Positions 1 through 8,442 are shown, numbered from the stretch's first letter. The stretch is 22,762 nt of DNA from JAQICJ01 sp041686345 (GCA_041686345.1 JAWLEA010000043.1:1-22762); one strand, 5' to 3'. Program-made: numbers and translations. Notes: generated by a model from the sequence alone, not told the origin.

Positions 1-60
1 CGATAATAAAAGATCTTTTTCAGTTCCTTTCATAAATCTCTTTACTGACACTATTTCCAC
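1..60 (-). CDS. Possible 5' end of a truncated unidentified gene
   Basis: On the minus strand an open frame runs off the left window edge, giving up to 20 residues (EIVSVKRFMKGTEKDLLLS after an initiating GTG at 60). Other possible starts are GTG at 51 and ATG at 33, the last preceded by AAAGAGA. An in-frame TGA lies just upstream, so the gene must begin here if it exists. It follows the DUF4388 gene in the same direction after about 100 bases. Too little is present to recognise a family. This is a plausible gene start rather than a demonstrated one. Confidence 0.3.
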   Translation of the reverse strand, partial: MEIVSVKRFMKGTEKDLLLS

Positions 61-160
61 CTCTGTTTTTTGGTTCCTGTTTCAGATTTTTTATATCTGT
101 CGCTTCCGAAACAAACTACTCCCCTGTTCAAATAGAATTCTGGGAATTCTGGGATGGGAA

Positions 161-1414
161 CTATTTAGCTGTAAGATTTCTGACTAATTTTTGCAATTCC
201 TCTTCGATTTGTGGTTCGATGGTTATTCCACTGGAGAAAAGTAAAAAATAGAGGATTTCATCGGAAGCTTTAATTAGAGAAGTAAATAGATTTGTTTTAT
301 CTGTCTGATGTTTGGTTATATTTTTAGCTATTTTTTCATGATCAAGTTGAAGTTGATCTTTAATTTTGACGCCTTTGAACAATAATGCAAGATCTCCTTC
401 CATCTTTGAAATGAAAGTAGACAGATCAGATTTTAATTTATCCTGAATTTCGGGAGTTTTGGTCCAGATATATTTGAATACTTTGTTGTAGGCTTCCACC
501 AGTTGCCTGATATTACCTTTGCCTGATGAAATATCACTGATAATGGAACTTCTAGATTTTATTTTAACATAACCGCCCTGAATCAGATTGAAAATTATCC
601 TGGTAGTTTCAAAAAGTCCAAGATGATTGCGTCTGGACAATTCTCTAAGGGTAATTTTACCATCAATCAAATTAAAAGTTTCAATTTCAGATTTTTTCAG
701 GGAAGTAACTGAAGCTTCAGGATTAATTTCCAGAATAACATCGGGAGAAGGCAACTTTTTCTTGAAGTGGCTCATTTCGTCTATTCGCCTTACTCCTTCC
801 AGAATAACATTGCGTGTGGCCAGATGAATACTGGATGGAATCATGTTTTCATCTGTAAGTTCATAGAAATAAAAACTTCCATCAGTAAGTAAAAAAGAAC
901 TGTAGCAAATTTCCTCAACCTGGAGTTTAATTGCCTGATAGAGATCGGTAACATTGATCTTGCCCATGGCAACCAAACTCTCTCCAAGTTTTCTGGTTTT
1001 GTCGTTCAACGCAATTTTTAAAGATTCCTTGTCAACAATACCATACCTATATAAAATTTCGCCGAGGAGATCATCTTTGACATTAGAAGTGGAGAATCTG
1101 ATTTGACCGTCTTTGAAAAAAATGGATTTTTTCATGGGACCACTGATAATAACCAGAGCACCAGTTTTGTTGTTCTCTCCGATAAAATTGAAGTATTCTA
1201 TCAGGCTTCCCTCGTGAATACGACCTGAAAAAAGCACATGTTTGAATAATTGATTGCTGGAATTGTGTTCATCGGCTCTTCTTTCAAAAATAAGCAAATA
1301 GGGAGTTGAAGGTCCAAGGTGCCAGTAACCGGAAAATCTTTTAAAAAAATCCCAAGTATTTTCCTTGTTTTTCAAATTTCCATCTTCACTAATATGTACT
1401 TTAATTTCATCCAT
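161..1414 (-). CDS. DUF4388 (PATAN-type) domain protein
   Basis: A 417-residue cytoplasmic protein with no signal peptide or membrane segment. Residues about 60-215 match the pattern of DUF4388 (PATAN) domains: a start like 'GRIHEGSLIEYFNFI', then 'KTGALVI', 'IFFKDGQIRFSTS', 'LGEILYRYGIVD', 'LGESLVAMGKI' and a 'FLLTDGSFYFYE' segment. This family is common in deltaproteobacteria and is often found with response regulators, FHA proteins or gliding/pilus functions. Residues about 245-286 (FNLIDGKITLRELSRR... LIQGGYVKI) resemble a small winged-helix segment, which is typical behind DUF4388. The C-terminal 130 residues are helical and unassigned. The ATG at 1414 has only a distant AAAGGA. It is last in a run of five minus-strand genes that starts with the Tad-like secretin. 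A signalling adaptor role is inference; the domain call is fairly secure. Confidence 0.8.
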   Translation of the reverse strand: MDEIKVHISEDGNLKNKENTWDFFKRFSGYWHLGPSTPYLLIFERRADEHNSSNQLFKHVLFSGRIHEGSLIEYFNFIGENNKTGALVIISGPMKKSIFFKDGQIRFSTSNVKDDLLGEILYRYGIVDKESLKIALNDKTRKLGESLVAMGKINVTDLYQAIKLQVEEICYSSFLLTDGSFYFYELTDENMIPSSIHLATRNVILEGVRRIDEMSHFKKKLPSPDVILEINPEASVTSLKKSEIETFNLIDGKITLRELSRRNHLGLFETTRIIFNLIQGGYVKIKSRSSIISDISSGKGNIRQLVEAYNKVFKYIWTKTPEIQDKLKSDLSTFISKMEGDLALLFKGVKIKDQLQLDHEKIAKNITKHQTDKTNLFTSLIKASDEILYFLLFSSGITIEPQIEEELQKLVRNLTAK

Positions 1415-1715
1415 AAAATTAGTTATCTTTAAAATCCTTTACTGGTTTCTTTTCACTCAAAATATAATAAAAAACCTTAATTCACAAAATTTCAGTTATT
1501 ATTTTAAAAATTAGTTCTCGAATAATATAAATCGGCACTTCACCGATAAATTTTAATTCTGCTATAAACATAATAATTGAAACCTGGATAAAAAACAAAT
1601 TAAAGACAGTATTAGGCAAAAAAAGAATTATGACAATAATAACAGCATGTTGCAGCACTTTATTTTGTAAAAAAGTCTTTTACTTTCAAGATTTTTCTAA
1701 TTTCAGGAAAAATTT
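1415..1715. other. AT-rich intergenic region
   Basis: About 300 bases between the lipoprotein gene and the DUF4388 gene, with strings of A and T and no open frame I would defend. Apart from the weak promoter candidate listed separately, I see no convincing terminator, RNA or repeat. Short AT-only inverted repeats near 1670-1715 are not GC-clamped. Confidence 0.6.
1459..1487 (-). promoter_or_regulatory. Candidate sigma70-type promoter for the DUF4388 gene
   Basis: Read on the minus strand, TTGTGA (1487-1482) and TATTTT (1464-1459) are separated by 17 bases, about 45 bases upstream of the ATG at 1414. Each hexamer matches four of six consensus positions. The surrounding DNA is very AT-rich, so chance matches are likely. 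Confidence 0.22.
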
Positions 1716-3359
1716 TTATTTTTGATCTGTTTCCATTTCTTCTGTTTCAGCTTCAAGTGGCGGACCTTTTCTGGTCCAACCGAAGGGAAGCATCAAGGAT
1801 ATATCATCCGGATCAAGATCTGCATTGAGAGGTCTGCCTTCTACAGGCAAAAAATAACTTTTAATCTTTCCCGGTGCTGGAAGCTGGATAACTTTAAATA
1901 CTTTATTTTTGGTTGATTTGTAAACAAGGGGTACGGCCCAGGAAAAATCTCCCTGGTTTTTGATTTTTATTTCAACTCCATCTTTCTTTTTGATCACAGA
2001 ATGAACTTTCGCTTTAATAAATAAATTTCTCCTGAAAATATTTACAGGAAATTTTTTGTTCAAATTCAACAGCTCCAACAATTTAGAAGGATGGTTGAGG
2101 TAATTTGATTTAAATAATTTTTCCTGGATCCCGGGACAAAAATTCTTCTGACAATTCCATTGTAACAAACCGCTTACTGTTAAGGTTTTTTGGGCATCTT
2201 GAGCCTGGCGTGAAGAAGGTAATTTTTGGGAACCATAATTCAATTTCAAATATTGCTGCTTGAATTTATTCAAACACAACTTACCCTTTTCATAATCAAT
2301 TTTGCCAAGATTGTGACAAAGCAATGCAGCCAGCAGATGCTGGAAACCAATCCCCTCTGTATTTAAAAAAACAGGAAGATTTTTAATTAAATTGGCTTTC
2401 AGAATATCAGCACAAGTTGGAGAAGGGGGAAGAATATACAGAGAAAAACCGGAATATTCAGTCTTTTTTGTTTTTCTGAATAGAATAAATTCATCTTTAA
2501 GGGGAAACTTGTTCAGAGATTGCCTGCATTTTTCCCGGATTTCCAGATAGTTTTTGATTTTTTTCAGTGCTGAATTTTGATTGTATCCATCAAGAGCCAG
2601 AATCTCAAATTTTTCAAGTTCCATTTTTGCCGGTTTACCCTTAAACAGGATTATTTCCAAGGAAGGACCAGAGCGATCCCATTTAATTTTTGATTTGGTT
2701 TTGACCTTTTCTGTCCCGGGGAAATATAGTCTCCATTTTTCCGAATCATAATTCAGTTTATACTTGTATTCTCCCTGTAATGACTCGGAATTTATGAATT
2801 CTGTTGTTGATGGCAGTGGTAGAAGTTTTGCAGTAACAAGAACATATCCATTTTTCTCAGATTGTATGTTTTTTCCGGCTCTTCCTTCTTTGTGAACTTT
2901 CAAACCAAATTCAATTTTTAATCTTTTTTTTCCACTTTTTACACCGGTAACTAAAGTCATTCCCGGCTTGCGTTCACTTATAACCCCTTGTTTTATTGAA
3001 TGAATTCTGATTCCAGGATCATGTAAAAAATTGATCTTTTTCAGATTTTCTTCACTTTTAATTTGATAATCAGCCTTACCATTTAAAAATTTGCCATTCC
3101 ATCTCAAAGAATACAAAACTTTTACCAATTTAATTTTGCTGGCTTTTTTGTTTTCCTCGTCCAATTCTTCAGAGATATTCTCCGTTTCATTAATTTTTAC
3201 TTCTTCCAATTCCGGTTTTTCAGGTTGTTTGTTGTCAGCCTGTTTCTGACAACCAAAAAGAAAAAAGATACAAAGCAGATTTGGCAAAATAATAATTTGT
3301 AAAACCGAAATTTTGGGAAAAAAAGCGTTGAACCTTGAAACAACAAGATGGTTGATCAT
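1716..3359 (-). CDS. Large predicted lipoprotein, possibly a catalytically dead M1-peptidase relative
   Basis: A 547-residue protein. The ATG at 3359 is well supported by GAGG six bases upstream (3366-3369). Residues 1-37 form a lipoprotein signal peptide: a hydrophobic stretch from about 19 ends in LFGC, so Cys37 would be lipidated. A charged Lys/Glu-rich linker follows (about 38-75). I do not recognise it firmly. Several points recall M1 aminopeptidases. These are a beta-rich N-terminal part (RWNGKFLNGKADYQI, then a PGIRIHSIKQG-like strand), a central segment FLNTEGIGFQHLLAALLCHNLG where M1 enzymes carry HExxH with a following tryptophan or phenylalanine, and a C-terminal beta part ending in LNADLDPDD. 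The zinc motif is absent (ALLCH in its place), so peptidase activity is not expected. Several extra Cys residues occur. It sits 137 bases downstream of the double-FHA gene in the same direction. Confidence 0.72.
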   Translation of the reverse strand: MINHLVVSRFNAFFPKISVLQIIILPNLLCIFFLFGCQKQADNKQPEKPELEEVKINETENISEELDEENKKASKIKLVKVLYSLRWNGKFLNGKADYQIKSEENLKKINFLHDPGIRIHSIKQGVISERKPGMTLVTGVKSGKKRLKIEFGLKVHKEGRAGKNIQSEKNGYVLVTAKLLPLPSTTEFINSESLQGEYKYKLNYDSEKWRLYFPGTEKVKTKSKIKWDRSGPSLEIILFKGKPAKMELEKFEILALDGYNQNSALKKIKNYLEIREKCRQSLNKFPLKDEFILFRKTKKTEYSGFSLYILPPSPTCADILKANLIKNLPVFLNTEGIGFQHLLAALLCHNLGKIDYEKGKLCLNKFKQQYLKLNYGSQKLPSSRQAQDAQKTLTVSGLLQWNCQKNFCPGIQEKLFKSNYLNHPSKLLELLNLNKKFPVNIFRRNLFIKAKVHSVIKKKDGVEIKIKNQGDFSWAVPLVYKSTKNKVFKVIQLPAPGKIKSYFLPVEGRPLNADLDPDDISLMLPFGWTRKGPPLEAETEEMETDQK

Positions 3360-3496
3360 GAATTACCTCAGTTTCTACTTGTAAACAGAGATTTTACACA
3401 AAATTTTCTTGAATTATTTGTCACAAAATCTGATAAAATTTCTATTTTCAGAATGGGATTAAAAGAGAGGAATGTAAAAATAAACAGGAGGGAAAA

Positions 3497-5731
3497 TTAC
3501 TTTTCTTCAAGATCAAATTCTTTTAGAACTTTTTTCCGAGTTTGACTGTCTTTGGGAGTAATTGCCAAAACCCGCCTTGCCTTTTCCAGAGCAAGTTTTT
3601 TGTTGCCGTTTTGTTTGTAGGTAACAGCTTCATCATATAATTCCATGGCTTTTAATTCCAGACTCTTGAACCCTGCTCTCAACTCGGTGGTATCATCAGG
3701 ATCAAGATCCATTCCCTTTTGGAAGAATTTAAAAGCATCTTCATAGCGCATTATGTCAAGTGCTTTTTTTCCTTCTTCATAATATTTTTGAGATAAGCGG
3801 TTGGCAATATTTCGATGATAACGGCTTTTATGTTTACCGGAGAAAATTTTCTTGTCCAACTTGAGAACTATATCCCAAGATTTTTTGGCACCTTTGATAT
3901 CATTATTTCTTATTTTGGTTTCTCCGGATTCATAAGCTTGAATAATAGTCCGCAAATGACCAAGCAACTCTGTAATTTCACTTGTATGTTTGCGATAACG
4001 ACGGCGGCCTCCATAGGTTTTTGTGAGGCCTTTAAGTTTATCAATTGCTTCTTTTGGATTGCCCACAAAATAGGCAACAACAGCATCTCCGATTCCTCGA
4101 TAATATTTCTTTTTGATCTCTTTCACTGCATTTTTTGCCCACATTTCACTGATTGGAACACGTTCATTGTGGAATCGTTTTGCTTTGCATTTATATTTAC
4201 CTTTGCGGTATCTCAATTTTCTCTGGACCTTTTTCAACTTGTCCCTTATTTCATCTTCAGCTTCGACATTGTCCAGTTTGGAGTCAAGTTCAAAATAAGC
4301 ACAGAGATTTTTAAAAGCTTTTTTGTAGTTTCTCTGCTTATATTCGGTAAGTCCGTTGGTTCTGTAAAAACGAGCCATACTCTTTTTAAGTTCTATAATT
4401 ACAGGTGATAGATCAGAACGGTAATACCTGCTGTTTTTATTGATTTGTCTGAATTTTTTGAGAGCTTCTTTTCGGCTTTCCTGGGTCATCTGATTTTTAA
4501 GAGAAAGAGCCTTTTTGAATATTCTGTAGTTGTCTCTCTCAAATTCAGCCTGACTGATTAATTCTTTAAGTTGTTCATCTTCAGGAACAATAGCCAAGGC
4601 ACTTTTATACTTGGAAAGAGCCGCATCCCACTGATCGAGTTTGGCAAGTTCTTTGGCTTCGTTTTTAAGCTTGGCAACTCTGGCTTTGAGATTTTTTTCA
4701 TACTGGTTTTTTTTACCCATTGTTTTTTTGGGTATTTCTTTTTTGTTTTGACGAGCCATTTTGACTACAACAGCACCAGTAATGATAAAAAATATGCCAA
4801 GAACTAAAAAGATTATCTTGCGACTTTTGAGGATGTCTGAAATTTGAAAACAATTATCACTACCGAGATAATTGTCTGTAGCAAGCAGGAAGGGAATTTC
4901 TCCAACCCTGATCCTGTCGCCTACTGATGCGATCTCTCTTTTTACCTCTTTGCCATTAATAAAAGTTCCATTGGTGGAACGCAAATCCTGAACTACGAGA
5001 GTTCCTCCCTGATCAAGTTTTAATCTGGCATGAACCCTTGATATAGAAGGATCATCAACTACAATTTCTACATCGGGGGAACGTCCAAGATCGAAAAAAT
5101 CATCATAGGCTAGAACAAATTGCCGGTTATCAAGATAACCTTCCCGGGCCACCAGTTTGAGTTGTCGATTTTCGACATAAGGTACTGCATCACTGCCTAA
5201 AATGATATCGTCCGGTTTTTGACCGGGGATGCTATCCTGGGGTTGCGGCACCGGGGAATACTGACCTCCAGCCATATTTCCCCCTCCGGGAACAATTGCC
5301 TGTTGTTCTGCTGAATGCTGGAATTCTTCATCCGGTGGGGGTGGGGGTGGGGGTGGGGGTGGATCTTCTGTATAACCGCCTGTGACCGGGGCTGCCTGAT
5401 AGTTGTCTGCAACTCCTGCGCCGGAAACCGCCTGATCACTATCTTCAAAAATAAAATAACAGTTGTAACCACCGAAAGAAACAACACTGCTTTCGGTAAC
5501 ATAAGAAGGTTGTTCTACAGCATATCCATCCAGCAGGGTATCGGTTTCAAAATTTTCAATCACCGGATATCCCTCAGCCAGATAAACCATAAATTGTTGA
5601 AGAGGTATGGTGGGATCTTCTATATAAATCTGATTATCCGGAGAACCTCCTACATAGGCGGACTGATCCGGGTAAATAGGTTTTCTGAGTATTTCCTGCT
5701 GATTTTGATCATAAATAATTATTGACCACAA
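3497..5731 (-). CDS. Membrane protein with two FHA-like domains and TPR-like C-terminus
   Basis: A 744-residue protein. No ATG lies between the upstream stop and the FHA start, so TTG at 5731 is chosen. It follows AAGGCGGG and places the first FHA strand at residue 1. Residues 1-97 look like a degenerate FHA fold: GR is replaced by GG at 28-29, and there is no SxxH and no NG. A linker with ten consecutive prolines (124-133) follows. A canonical FHA domain spans about 190-287 with Arg217, Ser231, His234 and Asn254-Gly255, the phosphothreonine-reading residues. One membrane segment (about 305-325) precedes a basic, helical region to 744 with TPR-like repeats (for example KAFKNLCAYFELD, DAFKFFQKGMDLDPDD, LALEKARRVLAITP). 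The FHA domains would be cytoplasmic and the TPR-like part probably periplasmic. It lies downstream of the FHA-CpaF ATPase, so a phospho-dependent scaffold for the secretion machine is a reasonable inference. Confidence 0.85.
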   Translation of the reverse strand: MWSIIIYDQNQQEILRKPIYPDQSAYVGGSPDNQIYIEDPTIPLQQFMVYLAEGYPVIENFETDTLLDGYAVEQPSYVTESSVVSFGGYNCYFIFEDSDQAVSGAGVADNYQAAPVTGGYTEDPPPPPPPPPPDEEFQHSAEQQAIVPGGGNMAGGQYSPVPQPQDSIPGQKPDDIILGSDAVPYVENRQLKLVAREGYLDNRQFVLAYDDFFDLGRSPDVEIVVDDPSISRVHARLKLDQGGTLVVQDLRSTNGTFINGKEVKREIASVGDRIRVGEIPFLLATDNYLGSDNCFQISDILKSRKIIFLVLGIFFIITGAVVVKMARQNKKEIPKKTMGKKNQYEKNLKARVAKLKNEAKELAKLDQWDAALSKYKSALAIVPEDEQLKELISQAEFERDNYRIFKKALSLKNQMTQESRKEALKKFRQINKNSRYYRSDLSPVIIELKKSMARFYRTNGLTEYKQRNYKKAFKNLCAYFELDSKLDNVEAEDEIRDKLKKVQRKLRYRKGKYKCKAKRFHNERVPISEMWAKNAVKEIKKKYYRGIGDAVVAYFVGNPKEAIDKLKGLTKTYGGRRRYRKHTSEITELLGHLRTIIQAYESGETKIRNNDIKGAKKSWDIVLKLDKKIFSGKHKSRYHRNIANRLSQKYYEEGKKALDIMRYEDAFKFFQKGMDLDPDDTTELRAGFKSLELKAMELYDEAVTYKQNGNKKLALEKARRVLAITPKDSQTRKKVLKEFDLEEK
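5337..5362 (+). repeat. Hexanucleotide repeat with perfect G-quadruplex pattern
   Basis: Four runs of five G (5337-5341, 5343-5347, 5349-5353, 5355-5359), separated by single T, then GG. This lies on the plus strand, the template for the minus-strand gene, and encodes the ten-proline tract. Runs of G5 with one-base loops fit the most stable class of intramolecular quadruplex. The unit GGGGGT is six bases, so slippage would change proline number without shifting frame. Confidence 0.8.
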
Positions 5732-5884
5732 AAGTAGTACCCGCCTTGGTGAAGATATCTGCCAAATTCCTGTTTGCTAACTCTCTGGTAAAATAACCGA
5801 CGAGATCTCTAAAAAAATTTGGCGACAAATATTTCAAGGAAAACATATTAATAATTTTGAATTCCAGAATAATATTTTATTTTT

Positions 5885-5904
5885 TGCATACCCGAAAGTA
5901 TGCA
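5885..5904. repeat. Inverted repeat TGCATAC-N6-GTATGCA
   Basis: Perfect 7-bp arms around a six-base loop (CCGAAA). On neither strand is the second arm followed by a T-run, so it is not a normal terminator. It lies about 155 bases upstream of the TTG start of the double-FHA gene and could be a regulator site. Chance occurrence is also possible. Confidence 0.4.
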
Positions 5905-6054
5905 GAATGTTTGACTTTGACCATCAGATAACAGATGTTTAAATCCTCTGAAAATATCTGTTTTAGCAGTTCCCTGCAAAAAATGCAAGATGCCGTCACC
6001 TGGTGTTTTTAATGGTAATGCAACAACTGCAGATACTTGAACACACAAGAGGAC

Positions 6055-6077
6055 AAAAACTGCAGCCGGAAAGGCTG
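6055..6077 (-). terminator. Candidate intrinsic terminator after FHA-CpaF gene
   Basis: On the minus strand CAGCC-TTTCC-GGCTG (6077-6063) is followed, after CAG, by TTTTT (6059-6055), 23 bases past the cpaF stop. The stem is only 5 bp but GC-rich compared with its surroundings. Correct placement and a T-run favour a real, probably partial, terminator. Confidence 0.45.
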
Positions 6078-6100
6078 TTGGATGAGCTGGAACAATAATA

Positions 6101-8386
6101 TTAGTTGTCCTGGAAAATAGACATATCCACAGGAATACCTTTTCGTCGGAGATCGTCGTAGAATTTGGGCATAAAACCTGTAGCCGCAAATTTGCCGAGA
6201 ACCTTATTATCTTTATCGTATCCTTGCTGTTCAAACTTGAAGATGTCCTGCATTGTAATGATTTCACCTTCCATTCCGGTAACTTCACTTATGTAGGTAA
6301 TCTTCCTGCTTCCGTCACTGAAGCGGGTCTGTTGCACTATAATATCAACAGCACTTGCTATCTGCTCCCTGATTGCCTTGGAAGGCAACTCCATCCCGCT
6401 CATCATCACCATTGTTTCAAGCCGAGAAAGAACATCTCGGGGATTGTTGGCATGAACGGTGGTAAGGGAACCGTCATGACCTGTATTCATTGCCTGAAGC
6501 ATATCAAGAGCTTCTCCTCCGCGACACTCACCTACGATAATTCTGTCAGGTCTCATACGCAGAGTATTTTTCATGAGATCACGAATTTCAATAGCACCTG
6601 TTCCCTCAATATTTGGAGGCCTGCTTTCCAGTTGTATCCAATGAATTCCCTGTATTTGAAGTTCAGCGGCATCTTCAATTGTAATGATTCGCTCTCCCTG
6701 GGGAATAAAGTTGGAAATAATATTGAGGGTAGTGGTTTTACCCGAGCCGGTACCCCCTGAAATCAGAATATTCTTACGAGCAAGAACGCACATTTTGAGG
6801 AAATCAGCCATACCTTTTGTCATGGTACCGAATTTAATGAGCTCTTTGGTGCCAAGGACATCCTTCTTGAACTTCCTGATTGTGATGGATGGACCTTTTA
6901 AAGCAAGAGGTGGAATGATGGCATTGACCCTGGAACCGTCTTTCAGACGGGCATCAACCAGAGGTGAGGATTCGTCGATCCTTCTGCCCAAGGGAGCTAC
7001 AATTCTCTCAATTACTCCGAGGACAGCCTTGTCAGAAGAAAACATTTTTTCACTTAACACCAGTTTTCCATCCCGCTCAAGATAAATCTGAGTAGCATGA
7101 TTGACCATGATTTCAGAGATTGTATCATCTTCGAGAAAATCCTGAAGAGGACCAAGCCCAAGAGCTTCATTTAATACATCTTTGATCAGTTCATCCTGAT
7201 CTATGAAGGATGGTATTTTGTTATTTGCCGCCATTTTATCGACAATTTCGCAAATAATGCTGTCTGTTTTATCCCACAACTCTTCTTCGGGAATTTCGTC
7301 AAGATTTAACCGACGCAAATCCATTTTTTCGATGAGCCTGTCATGAATTACTTTCTGAATTGCAACAACCTTTTCTCGCTTGGGATCAAGCCTTGGTTTG
7401 GCAGCTTTTTTGGGGCGACTGTGTTTTTTATGCTGCCTGGGAGTTGCTTGAGGCTCAGGCTTGGACTCGGGCTCCTTTTGCCGAGGGGGCGCTGATCTGG
7501 ATGGGGATTGCTGTGCCCCAGGTTTTTTCCTGCTGGGTGCACGCCGCTGAGGCGGAGCCTGTCTTCCTGGTCCTGAAGCACTGCTGCGATGACGCGGTGG
7601 TTTCTGTTGTTGTGGTTTCTCCTGGTGAGAATCAGGTGAACCACCGGGTGCTTCTAATCCAAGTTCATCTTCCAAAGAAAGGGGCTCCGATTTATTTTTG
7701 GGTTTTGATCTGGAAGCACGAGGAGGAGGTCCTTTTCTTTGGGGAGCTCTCTTCGGAGGCGATTCCAGGCCGAGACCAAGATCGTCTTCGAGATCGTCGG
7801 CCGGAGAAGATGATTTTGGGGAAGACTTCTCAGCCGGTGAATCAAGACCCAGATCATCTCCAAAAAGATCATCATCAAAGGGATCATTTGCAGGAGGTCT
7901 TTTTCTTGGTGGTTTTTTACGTGGTGGAGACGAAGGCTTATTTTCGGCTGCAGGAAACAGATCGTCATCCAAAGGAGATGGTGCCGGCTTATTTCTTCTG
8001 TGAGGTGGCGGGGGTGGTCCACCTGCTCCTCTGCGACCTCTGGGAGATCCTCCCGGAGGTGGTGGGGGTGCTGCACGTTTTTGACCACCTTCTCCGTCAT
8101 CAATAAACATCGTAAAATCACCGATGAAAATTTTGTCGGAACTTGTAATAGCTTTGGGAGCCTGAATTTTTGCCCCATTTACATAAGTGCCATTGGTGGA
8201 GTTGTCATCCTGAATGATAAACTCACCATTTTTGATGATAAATCTAGCATGATGTTTGGAAACATTGCCTTTGTGCAGAACGATATCGTTATTCTTGCCT
8301 CGGCCTATGCTGATGCTGCCCATGGATTCATCAAATTCCAGTGTTTTCGGTTTGCCACCTTTTTCAATAATTACGACTTTAAACAT
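6101..8386 (-). CDS. cpaF: FHA domain fused to CpaF/TadA-type secretion ATPase
   Basis: A 761-residue cytoplasmic ATPase expected to power assembly or secretion through the Tad/Flp (type IVc) pilus machine. Residues 1-97 are a full FHA domain (GR at 28-29, Ser43, His46, Asn65-Gly66). Residues about 98-340 are a low-complexity linker rich in Pro, Arg, Lys, Asp and Ser. The rest is a complete CpaF-type ATPase: an N-terminal helical part, PLQDFLEDDTISEIMVN, an Arg-rich segment before the P-loop, Walker A GGTGSGKTT (544-552, Lys550), Asp box TIEDAAEL (569-576), Walker B RIIVGECRG (615-623, Glu620) and His box GHDGSLTTVHAN (636-647). All catalytic motifs are intact. The start is supported by AGGAGG eleven bases upstream. 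It lies 103 bases downstream of the secretin gene and is probably cotranscribed with it. The FHA domain suggests control by Ser/Thr phosphorylation. Confidence 0.95.
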   Translation of the reverse strand: MFKVVIIEKGGKPKTLEFDESMGSISIGRGKNNDIVLHKGNVSKHHARFIIKNGEFIIQDDNSTNGTYVNGAKIQAPKAITSSDKIFIGDFTMFIDDGEGGQKRAAPPPPPGGSPRGRRGAGGPPPPPHRRNKPAPSPLDDDLFPAAENKPSSPPRKKPPRKRPPANDPFDDDLFGDDLGLDSPAEKSSPKSSSPADDLEDDLGLGLESPPKRAPQRKGPPPRASRSKPKNKSEPLSLEDELGLEAPGGSPDSHQEKPQQQKPPRHRSSASGPGRQAPPQRRAPSRKKPGAQQSPSRSAPPRQKEPESKPEPQATPRQHKKHSRPKKAAKPRLDPKREKVVAIQKVIHDRLIEKMDLRRLNLDEIPEEELWDKTDSIICEIVDKMAANNKIPSFIDQDELIKDVLNEALGLGPLQDFLEDDTISEIMVNHATQIYLERDGKLVLSEKMFSSDKAVLGVIERIVAPLGRRIDESSPLVDARLKDGSRVNAIIPPLALKGPSITIRKFKKDVLGTKELIKFGTMTKGMADFLKMCVLARKNILISGGTGSGKTTTLNIISNFIPQGERIITIEDAAELQIQGIHWIQLESRPPNIEGTGAIEIRDLMKNTLRMRPDRIIVGECRGGEALDMLQAMNTGHDGSLTTVHANNPRDVLSRLETMVMMSGMELPSKAIREQIASAVDIIVQQTRFSDGSRKITYISEVTGMEGEIITMQDIFKFEQQGYDKDNKVLGKFAATGFMPKFYDDLRRKGIPVDMSIFQDN

Positions 8387-8397
8387 GGAAGGGTCAA

Positions 8398-8403
8398 CCT
8401 CCT
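8398..8403 (-). promoter_or_regulatory. Ribosome binding site of the FHA-CpaF gene
   Basis: A full AGGAGG on the minus strand, eleven bases before the ATG at 8386. It is one of the strongest Shine-Dalgarno sequences in the window and fixes the start at the FHA domain. Confidence 0.75.
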
Positions 8404-8442
8404 ATTATAAATATTAATAAATTCTTACTGAGGTAAAGTTGA

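Larger units (their letters stand above)
5732..6100. other. Intergenic region between the FHA-CpaF and double-FHA genes
   Basis: About 370 bases. On the minus strand it begins with a terminator-like hairpin just after cpaF and contains an unrelated 7-bp inverted repeat at 5885-5904. An open stretch in the minus strand (to 5848) continues from inside cpaF in another frame, but it has no ribosome site and no recognisable family, so I do not call it a gene. The promoter for the double-FHA gene should lie here; I see no convincing hexamer pair. Confidence 0.55.

Noticed and set aside
131..151. Short direct and inverted repeat around AGAATTC TGGGAATTCT
   Set aside because: Small, AT-rich and with no T-run in the right direction after the DUF4388 gene. 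It is probably chance.
5848..6288. 146-residue minus-strand frame overlapping the cpaF end
   Set aside because: It overlaps the conserved CpaF C-terminus in another frame, has no ribosome site and matches no family I know.
7348..8178. Overlapping long frames on both strands in the cpaF linker
   Set aside because: The Pro/Arg/Ser-rich linker is locally GC-rich and lacks stops in other frames. The cpaF frame has intact domains on both sides.
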